From Variovorax paradoxus (GTDB lineage Bacteria; Pseudomonadota; Gammaproteobacteria; Burkholderiales; Burkholderiaceae_C): a stretch of 64,000 nt of DNA. The stretch is taken from NCBI RefSeq assembly GCF_024734665.1, contig NZ_CP102931.1:1548001-1612000 (forward strand), in the 5' to 3' direction. Below the pieces are notes generated by a model that was not told where the DNA came from, ran no database searches, and saw only the letters and a list, made by a program, of their open reading frames with translations. Shown piece by piece: positions 1 through 8,700 of this stretch. The stretch's first letter is position 1. Every line of letters begins with the position of its first letter. The position numbers and the translations under genes are program-made.

Positions 1-388
1 ATTGCGCCGCCTGGAGCTGCGCGGCCATCTTCTGGTGAATCAGGTTCACCGCCTTCAGGGGACGCAGCATCACCTTGAACTCGGTGATCCTGCCTGCGTC
101 GTTCCACTTCATCATGTCGACGCCGTTGATCTGGATGCCGTCCAGCTCCAGCGCGAATTCGAGCACGGCGTCGTTCGCCGACCGCAGCTCGCGCACATAG
201 CGAAAGCTCTCGTTGAAGAAGACCTGGAACGCCGCGGCCAGGTACTTCTGCGTGATGGCTTTCCCGACCTGGGGCTTGTGCACCACCGGCGAGTGGAAGA
301 CGGCCTCGTCGTCGAGCAGGGCGTCGAGCCCCGCCACGTCGCGTTCCTTGACGAGCCGGTGCCAGGTGGCGAGGGTGTCGATGGCCAT
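1..388 (-). CDS. SnoaL-like (NTF2-fold) protein, partial
   Basis: The gene starts at the ATG whose A is at 388, with AGGAG just upstream, and runs off the left edge, so about 129 residues are visible and the C-terminus is missing. The N-terminus MAIDTLATWHRLVKERDV followed by LLDDEAVFHSPVV is the usual opening of the NTF2-like/SnoaL fold, a small cone-shaped barrel used by polyketide cyclases, isomerases and many proteins of unknown role. No signal peptide is seen, so it is probably cytoplasmic. The next gene on the same strand ends 95 bases upstream of this start. Family assignment is by pattern recognition only; no reaction can be named. Confidence 0.75.
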   Translation of the reverse strand, partial: MAIDTLATWHRLVKERDVAGLDALLDDEAVFHSPVVHKPQVGKAITQKYLAAAFQVFFNESFRYVRELRSANDAVLEFALELDGIQINGVDMMKWNDAGRITEFKVMLRPLKAVNLIHQKMAAQLQAAQ

Positions 389-483
389 GGTTCTCCTGAG
401 GCTGTGAGTGAAGATGCCCGGCATTTGACGCACCCGCGTGCGACATGGCAAGGCTTCCCCCGCGCCTTGGCGACTCGGCTCCC

Positions 484-2034
484 TCAGACGGCAGACGCCG
501 CGGCAGCCCTCGTACCGCGACGGTCGAAGACCGGCGGCGTCTTGACGATCGAAGTCAGCGCGGGTTCGGCCATGCGCAACGAGGCCAGGTCGGGCCGGGG
601 GCGGCGCAGCTGCGCGTGGGCCGAGAAGGCTTCTTCCATCGCCCGCGCGGCGCCCAGCACCTGGTGGTCGGCGCGAAAGCCGCCCACCACCTGCAACCCG
701 AAGGGCATGCCCGCGTGGTCGAGCCCGCAGGGCAGCGAGATGGCCGGGTGCGTGGTCAGCGTGACCACGTAGGTCAGCGCCAGCCAGCGGTAGTAGTTGG
801 CCTGCTGCTCGCCGTTGATGTGGCCGGCATACAGCTGCGTCCACGGAAAGGGCGACACCGGCGTGGTTGGCGACAGCACCAGGTCGTAGTCGGCGAAGGT
901 CGTCTGAAAGCGCTTGATGAGCCGCGTCTGCTCGGCCTGCGCCCAGGCGCTGTCGAGCAGGCTCATGCGCGCGCCCATCTCGTAGTTCGCGCGCGGGTTG
1001 GGCCCCAGGCTGGCGGGGTCGCGTTCGTAGGCCGCCTGCATGCCCGCCACGAAGGCTTCGGCACGCAGCACGTCGAAGCAGCGGTGCGCCTCGCCCATGT
1101 CGAACTCGACCTTGTCGCAGCGGCGGAACAGGTGCCGCATGGCTTCGATCTTCTGCCGGAAGGTGGCGCGGATGCCGTCGTCCACGGCGCAGGTGCCGAA
1201 GTCTTCGGTCCACGCCACGCGCAGGCCGGCCAGGTCAACCTGCGCGGGCGCCAGAAAAGACATCGGGTCGAGCGGATAGCTCAGCGGGTCGCCCGCGTGC
1301 ATGCCGGCGGACGCCGCCATCTGCAGGCAGGCGTCTTCCACGGTCCGGCCCATGGGGCCGACGACCGAAATGGGCGTCCAGCCCAATGGCTTGCGCACGC
1401 TGGGCACGATGCCCGGCGACGGCCGGAAGCCCACCACGCCGCACTTGGCCGCCGGAATGCGCAGCGACCCGCCGGTGTCGGAGCCGGTGCATACGGGCAG
1501 CATGTCGCAGGCCAGCGCGGCCGCCGAGCCGCCCGAGGAGCCGCCGGCATTCAGGTTCGGGTTGAAGGGGTTGCCCGTGGCGCCCCACACGTCGTTGCGC
1601 GAGTTGGCGCCCGCGCCCATCTCGGGCACGTTGGTCTTGCCCGCCACGATGGCGCCCGCGCGGCGCAGGCGGGCCACCAGCTCGATGTCTTCCGTGGGCA
1701 CGTGGTCGCGGTAGATCGGCGAGCCCCAGGTCGTGAGCAGGCCTTCGGTGGGCTCCAGGTCTTTCACGCCCAGCGGAAGGCCGTGCAGCAGCCCGAGCGT
1801 GTCGCCGCGCATCACGGCGCTTTCGGCCACCATGGCTTCGTTGCGCGCACGCTCGAAACAGGTTGCGGTCACCGCGTTGACGAAGGGGTTCACGCGCTCG
1901 ATGCGCGCGATGCATGCTTCAAGGAGCTCGACGGGCGAGATGGCCTTGCTGCCGATGAGGTGGCGCAGTTCGACGGCGGATTTTTCGACGAGCTCCGTGC
2001 TGGTGTCGCGGGATGTGTTGTTCGTTGGGTTCAT
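484..2034 (-). CDS. Amidase signature-family amidase
   Basis: 516 residues, the normal size for an amidase-signature enzyme, which hydrolyses an amide to acid plus ammonia or amine. The Ser-cisSer-Lys triad is visible: Lys91 in GVKD, cis-Ser166 in the NAGGSSGGSAAAL stretch and nucleophile Ser190 in SDTGGSLR. No signal peptide, so it should act in the cytoplasm. The start codon overlaps the stop of the upstream Bug-type binding protein gene (TGATG), so the two are translationally coupled; an imported amide or a product linked to the imported acid is the natural substrate guess. The exact substrate cannot be read from sequence; GatA is unlikely because no gatB or gatC lies nearby. Confidence 0.9.
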   Translation of the reverse strand: MNPTNNTSRDTSTELVEKSAVELRHLIGSKAISPVELLEACIARIERVNPFVNAVTATCFERARNEAMVAESAVMRGDTLGLLHGLPLGVKDLEPTEGLLTTWGSPIYRDHVPTEDIELVARLRRAGAIVAGKTNVPEMGAGANSRNDVWGATGNPFNPNLNAGGSSGGSAAALACDMLPVCTGSDTGGSLRIPAAKCGVVGFRPSPGIVPSVRKPLGWTPISVVGPMGRTVEDACLQMAASAGMHAGDPLSYPLDPMSFLAPAQVDLAGLRVAWTEDFGTCAVDDGIRATFRQKIEAMRHLFRRCDKVEFDMGEAHRCFDVLRAEAFVAGMQAAYERDPASLGPNPRANYEMGARMSLLDSAWAQAEQTRLIKRFQTTFADYDLVLSPTTPVSPFPWTQLYAGHINGEQQANYYRWLALTYVVTLTTHPAISLPCGLDHAGMPFGLQVVGGFRADHQVLGAARAMEEAFSAHAQLRRPRPDLASLRMAEPALTSIVKTPPVFDRRGTRAAAASAV

Positions 2035-3023
2035 CAGTCGGCTGTGATGTTTGCGCGAGCCGCAACGGCGCGCATCAAGGGCAGTTCGCGGTTGATCAGC
2101 TCACTCGACGCGGCACTGCTGCTGAACGCCGGCTCCAGCCCCTGGCCCAGCAGCTTGGTACGCGTTTCGGGGTCGGCGATGGTCGTGGCCAGCGCCTTCT
2201 CGAGCTTGGCCTTCACGTCGGCGGGCACGCCCTTCGGGACGGCGATCATCAGCCACGAGTCCATGTCGACGCTGGCATAACCGCTCTCGGCGAAGGTGGG
2301 CACGTCGGGCAGCAGGGCGGAGCGCTTCGCAGTCGTCAGCGCAATGGCCTTGATCTTTCCGCTCTTGAGCTGCGGGATTGCCGCGCTCACCGTGTCGATG
2401 CTGAACGGAATCTGGCCGCCCATCAGGTCGGTCATTGCGGGCGCGCTGCCCTTGTAGGGTATGTGCGTCATCTTCAGGCCGGTGGCATGCAGCATGGTTT
2501 CGCCGGCGAACTGCGCGGTGGTGCCGGTGCCGAAGGAGCCGTACGAATACTTGCCCGGCGAGGCCTTCACGTAATCGACGAACTGCTTCACCGTCTGCAC
2601 CGGCACCTCGCTGTTCGCCAGCAGGATCAGCGCGACGCGACCCGCGATGCCGATGGGGTCGAAGCTCTTCACCGGGTCGTAGGGCAGGGCGGCGCGAATG
2701 GCGGGGTTGACGGTGAACGTCGAGCCCGAGCTGATCAGCAGCGTGTAGCCGTCGGGCGCGGCCTTCGACACATAGCTTGCGCCGACCACCGTGCCGGCGC
2801 CCGCGCGGTTCTCGATGATGACGGGCTGGCCGAGCTCCTTGGCCAGACGCTGAGCGATCACGCGCCCGTTGACGTCCGTCGCTCCGCCAGGCGGGAACGG
2901 AATGACCAGCGTGATCGGGCGCGAGGGAAAGTCCGCCGCGGCGGCAGGCGTGGTCAGCGGCAGGGCGCCAAGTGCGAGGCCACATACCAGTGCCATGCGC
3001 GCCATGAGCGGGAGACGGTTCAT
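2034..3023 (-). CDS. Bug/TctC-family periplasmic substrate-binding protein
   Basis: 329 residues with a cleavable signal peptide (about residues 1-29, ending TPAAAA before DFPSRPITLV). The mature start PSRPITLVIPFPPGGATD is the hallmark of Bug receptors, the very large Burkholderiales family of periplasmic binding proteins that capture carboxylates, amides and other small acids, sometimes for tripartite tricarboxylate transporters. No TctA or TctB membrane genes are present nearby, which is common for this family. It is first in a two-gene unit with the amidase (one-base overlap) and diverges from a LysR gene, so its ligand is probably the amidase substrate or inducer. Ligand identity is unknown. 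Confidence 0.93.
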   Translation of the reverse strand: MNRLPLMARMALVCGLALGALPLTTPAAAADFPSRPITLVIPFPPGGATDVNGRVIAQRLAKELGQPVIIENRAGAGTVVGASYVSKAAPDGYTLLISSGSTFTVNPAIRAALPYDPVKSFDPIGIAGRVALILLANSEVPVQTVKQFVDYVKASPGKYSYGSFGTGTTAQFAGETMLHATGLKMTHIPYKGSAPAMTDLMGGQIPFSIDTVSAAIPQLKSGKIKAIALTTAKRSALLPDVPTFAESGYASVDMDSWLMIAVPKGVPADVKAKLEKALATTIADPETRTKLLGQGLEPAFSSSAASSELINRELPLMRAVAARANITAD

Positions 3024-3127
3024 CGGGAACTCCTGGATTTCGACGGGGGATTTCGATGGGGATCGGGAGAGGGCAGGTTCATCCTAGGAGCGTCATGCCA
3101 GTGTCACAAGCGCAATGTTTAGAATTC

Positions 3128-3155
3128 TGCGTTGCCGAATCGGCAATCCACGCAA
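3128..3155. promoter_or_regulatory. Putative LysR operator (T-N11-A palindrome)
   Basis: The divergent gap between the Bug gene and the LysR gene holds the perfect inverted repeat TTGCCG-AAT-CGGCAA at 3132-3146; its second T (3133) and matching A (3145) are separated by exactly 11 bases, the classical LysR T-N11-A box. Flanking TGCG (3128-3131) and CGCA (3152-3155) extend partial symmetry. Seen directly; assignment to this regulator is inferred from position. Confidence 0.6.
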
Positions 3156-3186
3156 TCCGTTTCAGGCCACGCCACAGGAGAAATTC

Positions 3187-4101
3187 ATGCAGCTTCGTGC
3201 CTTGCAGGAGACCGCGGTGCGCTACTTTCTCGAGGTCGTGAAAACCGGCTCCGTGAAGGAGGCAGCGCTCAAGCTCAATGTGGCGCCCTCGGCGGTGAGC
3301 CGGCAGGTGGCGCGGCTGGAGCGCGAACTCGACACTCTGCTGTTCGAGCGCCATGCGCGCGGCATGGTGCCCAATGCCGCGGGCGAACTGCTGGCGGCGC
3401 ATGCCAAGCGCGCACAACAGGACATCGAGCGGGTCACGAACGACATCGCCGGCCTGCGCGGCCTGCGCAGCGGCCATGTGCGCGTGGCGAGCACCGAGGG
3501 CTTTGCCTTCGACTTCATTCCCAGGCTGATCGCGGACTTCCGCCGCAAGCACGAGGGCATCCGCTTTCACCTGGAGGTGTGCTCGCCCGCCGATATTTCG
3601 AGCCAGGTGCGCGACGGCGAGGCCGACGTGGGCATCACTTTGAGCGCCGCGCCCGAGCCCGGCATCGAGATCCAGCTGCGGTACCCCAGCCCCATCCTGG
3701 CCGTGATGGCCAGGGACCACCCGCTGGCGCAGCAGCGGCAGCTGTCGCTGCGCCAGGTGGTCGCGTATCCGCTGGGGCTGCCGCAGGAAGACAGCTCCAT
3801 ACGCCGCCTGCTCGACGCAAGCTGCGCCCGGCAGGGGCTGCGCTATTCACAGGCCATGTCCAGCAACCACGCGAATGCGCTGCTGAGCTTTGCAGCCGCT
3901 GGTGGCGGCAGCATCGCCTTCTACGGCCCGCTGTCGATACGCACGCTGCTGCAGAGCAAGGCACTGGTCGCCCTCCCCGTGAAAGATCGCGAAATGAACG
4001 AGCGGCACCTGGAGATAGAGACCATGGCCGGCCGCTCGCTGCCCGATGCCGCGAAAGCCTTCGTGCGGCATCTGGTGGAGGCCGTCAAGGCCAGCGGATA
4101 G
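3187..4101 (+). CDS. LysR-family transcriptional regulator
   Basis: 304 residues. The ATG at 3187 is chosen because GGAGA lies a few bases upstream and the protein then begins MQLRALQETAVRYFLEVVKT, the usual LysR start; an in-frame extension to 3115 has no such signal. The winged helix-turn-helix (about 12-70) contains SVKEAALKLNVAPSAVSRQV, followed by a LysR substrate-binding domain. It is divergent from the Bug/amidase pair and the T-N11-A box sits between them, so it most likely controls that pair in response to the Bug ligand or amidase product. The effector is unknown. Confidence 0.9.
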   Translation: MQLRALQETAVRYFLEVVKTGSVKEAALKLNVAPSAVSRQVARLERELDTLLFERHARGMVPNAAGELLAAHAKRAQQDIERVTNDIAGLRGLRSGHVRVASTEGFAFDFIPRLIADFRRKHEGIRFHLEVCSPADISSQVRDGEADVGITLSAAPEPGIEIQLRYPSPILAVMARDHPLAQQRQLSLRQVVAYPLGLPQEDSSIRRLLDASCARQGLRYSQAMSSNHANALLSFAAAGGGSIAFYGPLSIRTLLQSKALVALPVKDREMNERHLEIETMAGRSLPDAAKAFVRHLVEAVKASG

Positions 4102-4146
4102 GCCCTGGGGTTGCGCCGCCTTCAGGGGGCGTCAGGCTGGTTGCAG

Positions 4147-6603
4147 CTATCCGCGCCGTTCGAGCGCAGCCTTGATGAGCGAGGGGTAAGGCGGCCGCGA
4201 TTGCGGCGTGGCTGCAAAGCGCTGGCCGGCAATGTCGATTTCGTACTCGCCGTGCATTGCCTCTTCCCTCGTCAGTGGTTCGGCGCTGCGTACGTAGCCC
4301 ATCACCACCATCCGCTCCAGCACCGCGCTGTAAGCCGTGGAGGTCAGCTCGCCGACGGCCTTGCCGTTGCGCAGGATCGGTTCGCCGCCCCATGCGAAGG
4401 CCTGCGGGTCGTTCAGCGTGAACATCATCAGCCGCTTGGAGAGCCGCTCGGGTGTGATCTTCGCGAGCGCGGCCTGTCCGATGAAGGCGACCGGCTTGTC
4501 CAGCTGGACCGCGAATTCCAGGCCTGCCTCGAACGGGTTTTCGTCCGGCCCAAGTTCGAGGCCGAAGGCTCGGCGCCCGGCCTCGATGCGCAAGGCGTCG
4601 ATCGTGTAGTAGCCGCCGTCGCGAAGGCCCAGGTCGGTGCCCGCGTCGAACAGCGTGTCGTACACATGCACCGCCATCTCAGTCGGGATGTACAGCTCCC
4701 ACCCTGGACCGCCGACGTACGAGACCTTGGCCGCGAGTGCGCGCGCGTAGCCGACGTCGATCTCGATCACTGCCGATTGCGGGAATGCCTCCTTGCCCAG
4801 GTCCTGCGGCGTGACCCGGGACAGCAACTGCTGTGCCTTCGGGCCGGTCACCGTGAGGGTGCAGTAGCTGGAGGTCACATCCGTCACCGTCACATGCTCG
4901 TGCGCATGCAGGTGGCGCCTGATGTGGCCGATGTCGCGGCAGGGCTGCGCGGAGCCGGTGATGATCAGGAAGCAGTCTGCCGCCAGCCGCATCACCGTGA
5001 GGTCGCTCTCGAAGCCGCCGCGTTCGTTGAGCAGCGCGGTGTAGACCATGCTTGCAGGCCGGATCGCCACATCGTTGGCGCACAGGCGCTGCAGCAGCAG
5101 TTCGGCGTCGCGGCCCTGCACCATCAGCTTGCCGAACGAAGTCTGGTCGAAGACGACCACATCTCGCCGCACCGCCATCTGCTCTTCGATGCAGGCATCC
5201 AGCCAGTCGGGGCGGCCGAAGCCGTAGCGGGCATGCGCCTCTTGCCCCGGCAATGCGAACCAGCTCGCGCGCTCCCATCCCAGCTTGCTGCCGAAGGCCG
5301 CGCCCTTGGCCTTGAGCTTGTCGTACAGCGGCGAGCGGCGCAGCGGCCGTCCGGACTCCAGCTCGTGGCGCGGCCAGCGCATTGCGTAGTGCAGCCCGAG
5401 CGCTTCCACCGTGCGGTCCTTCAGCCAGCGCTTGTTGCTGTTGAAGGGTGCGAAGCGGCGGATGTCCACGTCGAGCAGATCGGCCGGCGCAGCGCCACCG
5501 ACGATCCATTCGGCGATCAGCTTGCCCGCGCCGCCCGCGTTGGCGATGCCGGCCGAGTTGAAGCCGGCGGCCACGAAATAGCCGCGCACCTCGGGCGCTT
5601 CGCCGAGGATGAAGTTGCCGTCCGGTGTGAAGCTCTCGGGGCCGTTCAGGAACAGCTTGATCTCGGTGGTCTCCAGTGCCGGCGTACGGTGCACCGCTTC
5701 GTCGAGCAGGATCTGGAACTGGTCCATGTCGTCCGGCAGCAGCTGGAACTCGAACTTCGGCGGGATGCCGTCCATGCCCCAGGGCTTGGCCACCGGCTCG
5801 AAGCCGCCCATCACCAGGCCGCCGACTTCTTCCTTGTAGTAGATGTAGCCGTCGGGGTCGCGCAGCACCGGCAGGTCCCGGTGGACGCCTTCGATCTCCT
5901 TGGTGACCAGGTAGAAGTGCTCGGCCGAGTGCAGCGGGATGTTGACGCCCGACATCTTGCCCAGCTCGCGCGCCCATTGGCCGGCGCAGTTGAGAAAGCT
6001 CTCGCAGCGCACCGTGCCCTGGTTGGTCTCGACGCCGACGATGCGGCCGTTCTCGATGATCGTGCCGGTGATCTGCACGCCCTCGAAAATTTTCGCGCCG
6101 CGGTTGCGCGCGCCCTTGGCCAGCGACTGCGTGAGGTCGGTCGGGTTCGCCTTGCCGTCGCCGGGCAGCCAGACTGCGCCCACGAGATCGTCGATGCGCA
6201 TCAGCGGCCACAACTCCAGCGCTTCGGCCGGCGTGATGAACTCGGCCTCGATGCCGAAGCTGCGGGCCGTGGCGATGGTCCGTCGCAGAAGCGTCATGCG
6301 CTCGGGCGTGCGCGCAACCGTGATGCTGCCGCACTGCTTCCAGCCGGTGGCCAGGCCCGTCTCGGCTTCGAGCGAGGCATACAGGTCGATGCCGTAGCGG
6401 CTCATCTTCGTCATGCTGCGGTTCGCGCGCAGCTGGCCGACCAGCCCGGCGGCATGCCAGGTCGTGCCGCAGGTGAGCTGGCCTTGTTCGAGCACGATCA
6501 CGTCGGTGCAGCCGAGCTGGGTGAGGTGGTAGGCCGCGCTGCAGCCGGCAATGCCGCCGCCCGCGATGACGACCTGCGCATGGGAGGGAAGTGGCGTCGC
6601 CAT
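4147..6603 (-). CDS. Dimethylglycine/sarcosine dehydrogenase-like FAD protein with GcvT domain
   Basis: 818 residues. An N-terminal FAD-binding oxidoreductase (dinucleotide motif GGGIAG at about 15-20) is followed by the FAO_M linker and a C-terminal aminomethyltransferase (GcvT and GcvT_C) half from about residue 430. TTWHAAGL places His50 where mitochondrial dimethylglycine dehydrogenase carries its covalent flavin. Such enzymes oxidise an N-methyl group and pass the carbon to tetrahydrofolate as 5,10-methylene-THF. No targeting signal. It is last in an apparent six-gene run after AEP transport genes, phnW and purU (33 bases after purU), which suggests an N-methylated aminophosphonate or glycine derivative as substrate. 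That substrate is inferred; ordinary sarcosine or dimethylglycine remain possible. Confidence 0.85.
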   Translation of the reverse strand: MATPLPSHAQVVIAGGGIAGCSAAYHLTQLGCTDVIVLEQGQLTCGTTWHAAGLVGQLRANRSMTKMSRYGIDLYASLEAETGLATGWKQCGSITVARTPERMTLLRRTIATARSFGIEAEFITPAEALELWPLMRIDDLVGAVWLPGDGKANPTDLTQSLAKGARNRGAKIFEGVQITGTIIENGRIVGVETNQGTVRCESFLNCAGQWARELGKMSGVNIPLHSAEHFYLVTKEIEGVHRDLPVLRDPDGYIYYKEEVGGLVMGGFEPVAKPWGMDGIPPKFEFQLLPDDMDQFQILLDEAVHRTPALETTEIKLFLNGPESFTPDGNFILGEAPEVRGYFVAAGFNSAGIANAGGAGKLIAEWIVGGAAPADLLDVDIRRFAPFNSNKRWLKDRTVEALGLHYAMRWPRHELESGRPLRRSPLYDKLKAKGAAFGSKLGWERASWFALPGQEAHARYGFGRPDWLDACIEEQMAVRRDVVVFDQTSFGKLMVQGRDAELLLQRLCANDVAIRPASMVYTALLNERGGFESDLTVMRLAADCFLIITGSAQPCRDIGHIRRHLHAHEHVTVTDVTSSYCTLTVTGPKAQQLLSRVTPQDLGKEAFPQSAVIEIDVGYARALAAKVSYVGGPGWELYIPTEMAVHVYDTLFDAGTDLGLRDGGYYTIDALRIEAGRRAFGLELGPDENPFEAGLEFAVQLDKPVAFIGQAALAKITPERLSKRLMMFTLNDPQAFAWGGEPILRNGKAVGELTSTAYSAVLERMVVMGYVRSAEPLTREEAMHGEYEIDIAGQRFAATPQSRPPYPSLIKAALERRG

Positions 6604-6636
6604 GATGTGTCGGAGGACTCGTTGGTTGATGGAGGG

Positions 6637-7503
6637 TTACTTGAAGACCACCGTCTTGTTGCGATGGACCAGGATCCGGTCTTCCAGGTGCAGGCGCACG
6701 CTGCGCGACAGCACGCTCTTTTCGATGTCCTTGCCGAGCCGCACCATTTCTTCGATCGAGTTGCCGTGGTCGATGTCGATCACGCCCTGGTCGATGATCG
6801 GGCCGGCGTCGAGCTCGGCCGTCACGTAGTGGCTGGTTGCGCCGGTCATCTTCACGCCGCGCTCGAAGGCCTGGTGGTAGGGCTTGCCGCCGACGAAGGC
6901 CGGCAGGAAGCTGTGGTGGATGTTGATGATGCGGTTGCGCAGGCGCTGGGTCATGTCGTCCGACAGCACCTGCATGTAGCGCGCGAGCACCATGAAGTCG
7001 CCGCTGAACTCGCGGAACAGCCGCTCCACTTCGGCATAGGCCTGCGTCTTGGTGTCGGGCGTCACCGGCACGTGGAAGAACGGGATGCCGTGCCACTCGA
7101 CGAAGGACCGCAGGTCGTTGTGATTGGAGATCACGCACGGAATTTCGCAGTGCAAGTCCTTGTTGCGCCAGCGGTGCAGCAGGTCGTTCAGGCAGTGGTC
7201 GAGCTTGCTCACCAGCACCAGCATGCGTTTCTTCACCGAGCTGTCGGAAACGCTCCACTCCATGTCGAACTGCTTCGCGACCGGCGCGAAGCGTTCGCGC
7301 AGTTCGTCCAGGTAGAAGGGCAGCGTGTCGGCCTGGATCTCCACCCGCATGTAGAAGCGGTTGTGCAGCGCGTCACCGTGCTGTGCGGCCTGGGTGATCA
7401 GGCCGCCGTGGCTCGCGATGAAGCTGCCCACACCCGCCACGATGCCCGTGCGGTCCGGGCAGGTGAGGGTGAGGATGTAGCGGCGTGGCGTTTCGTCGCT
7501 CAT
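6637..7503 (-). CDS. purU: Formyltetrahydrofolate deformylase
   Basis: 288 residues starting at the ATG at 7503, which follows GAAGG at good spacing; an upstream in-frame ATG at 7524 would overlap phnW. An N-terminal ACT domain (TLTCPDRTGIVAGVGSFIASHGG region) precedes the formyltransferase-fold catalytic domain, with INIHHSFLPAF, KPYHQAFERGVK and the LDAGPII segment carrying the catalytic His and Asp. PurU hydrolyses 10-formyl-THF to formate and THF, and is regularly paired with sarcosine or dimethylglycine demethylation, where it drains one-carbon units and regenerates THF. Here it lies 10 bases after phnW and 33 before the GcvT-containing flavoprotein. Confidence 0.93.
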   Translation of the reverse strand: MSDETPRRYILTLTCPDRTGIVAGVGSFIASHGGLITQAAQHGDALHNRFYMRVEIQADTLPFYLDELRERFAPVAKQFDMEWSVSDSSVKKRMLVLVSKLDHCLNDLLHRWRNKDLHCEIPCVISNHNDLRSFVEWHGIPFFHVPVTPDTKTQAYAEVERLFREFSGDFMVLARYMQVLSDDMTQRLRNRIINIHHSFLPAFVGGKPYHQAFERGVKMTGATSHYVTAELDAGPIIDQGVIDIDHGNSIEEMVRLGKDIEKSVLSRSVRLHLEDRILVHRNKTVVFK

Positions 7504-7513
7504 TGCAATGCCT

Positions 7514-8644
7514 TCAGGCGGCAACGGGTGCGGTGACGCGCCTGATGCCCATGGCCTTGAGCGTCTCGCCGATGGCGGCCACCGCGCCCGGAATGCCTGC
7601 CTCGCCGAAATGCCCCATGCAGCCGACGCGGAAGGTTTCCACCTGCGTGAGCTTGCCGGGGTAGAGGATGTAGCCGCGCTTCTTCACCTCCTGGTAGAAG
7701 GTCTTGAAGTCATAGTTGGCATCGTCGGGCGCGTGGAAGGTGACGATGATCGGCGCCTGGATGGCAGACTCCAGGAAGCTGCGGATGCCCAGCGAAGCCA
7801 GGCCTTCGATCAGCGCCTTGCAGTTGCGCGCATAGCGCCCGCCACGCGCCGCAAGGCCGCCTTCCTCGATGTACTGCGCAATGGCGGCGTCGAGCGCGGC
7901 GACCACGTGCGTGGGCGGCGTGAAGCGCCACTGCGTGGTCTTCTCCATGTACACCCACTGGTCGTACAGGTCCATGCTCAGCGAGTGGCAGTTGCCTTCG
8001 CACTTCTCGAGCGTGCTGCGCTTGATGACGACGAAGCCCATGCCCGGCACGCCTTCGAGGCACTTGCCCGAAGCGGCGACGACGGCATCGAAGGGCGTCT
8101 TGCGCGCATCGATCTCCAGCGCGCCGAAGGAGCTCATGGCGTCGATGATCAGCCCGCGGCCGTGCCTGGCGACAACCACCGCGATCTCGTGCAGGGGGTT
8201 GAGCACGCCGGCGCCGGTTTCGCAGTGCACCACCGCGACATGGGTGATGCTTGGGTCGGCTGCGAGCGCCCGGTCAACGTCGGCCGGCGAGACCTGTTTT
8301 TCTTCCGTGTAGTCGATGGTGGTCAGCTTGCGGCCGAGCACCTTGCAGATCTTGGCGAGCCGCTGGCAATACGCGCCATTGCTCGGCACCAGCACGTGGC
8401 CGGCGCGCGGCACGACGGTGCCGATGGCCGCTTCCACAGAGAAGGTTCCGCTGCCCTGCAGCGGAACGCACTCGTGCGTGTCGGCGCCGTGCACGATCTC
8501 CAGCACATGCTTGCGGATGCGCGCGGTGATCTGGTTGAAGTCGGCGTCCCATGACCCCCAGTCGCGCAGCATCGCCTGGCGCGTGCGGTCCGAAGTGGTC
8601 AGGGGGCCGGGCGTGAGAAGAATGGGGTAGGGGGCTTGACTCAT
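7514..8644 (-). CDS. phnW: 2-aminoethylphosphonate-pyruvate transaminase
   Basis: 376 residues from the ATG at 8644 with GGAG upstream; a much longer open frame continues upstream but lies inside the permease gene. The start [10 protein letters not shown] is characteristic of PhnW, and the PLP lysine is Lys194 in SGKCLEG, at the same number as in the Salmonella enzyme as I recall it. It moves the amino group of AEP to pyruvate, giving phosphonoacetaldehyde and alanine. The product feeds PhnY and PhnA encoded on the other strand at 13568-16270. No phosphonatase (phnX) gene is present, so the oxidative route is the one encoded here. Confidence 0.95.
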   Translation of the reverse strand: MSQAPYPILLTPGPLTTSDRTRQAMLRDWGSWDADFNQITARIRKHVLEIVHGADTHECVPLQGSGTFSVEAAIGTVVPRAGHVLVPSNGAYCQRLAKICKVLGRKLTTIDYTEEKQVSPADVDRALAADPSITHVAVVHCETGAGVLNPLHEIAVVVARHGRGLIIDAMSSFGALEIDARKTPFDAVVAASGKCLEGVPGMGFVVIKRSTLEKCEGNCHSLSMDLYDQWVYMEKTTQWRFTPPTHVVAALDAAIAQYIEEGGLAARGGRYARNCKALIEGLASLGIRSFLESAIQAPIIVTFHAPDDANYDFKTFYQEVKKRGYILYPGKLTQVETFRVGCMGHFGEAGIPGAVAAIGETLKAMGIRRVTAPVAA

Positions 8645-8700
8645 GATGTCTCCAGGCAGGGAAAGAAATGAGAGGAAGGGGAGGAGAGAGGGGCCGCCGT

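Noticed and set aside
484..2034. Glutamyl-tRNA amidotransferase subunit A
   Set aside because: The triad is shared by the whole family, but no gatB or gatC lies nearby and coupling to a Bug receptor points to a catabolic amidase.
4111..7536. Very long open frame on the plus strand opposite the flavoprotein and purU genes
   Set aside because: It is the antisense shadow of well-recognised genes in high-GC DNA; its translation is low-complexity and rich in His, Arg, Val and Ala with no known domain.
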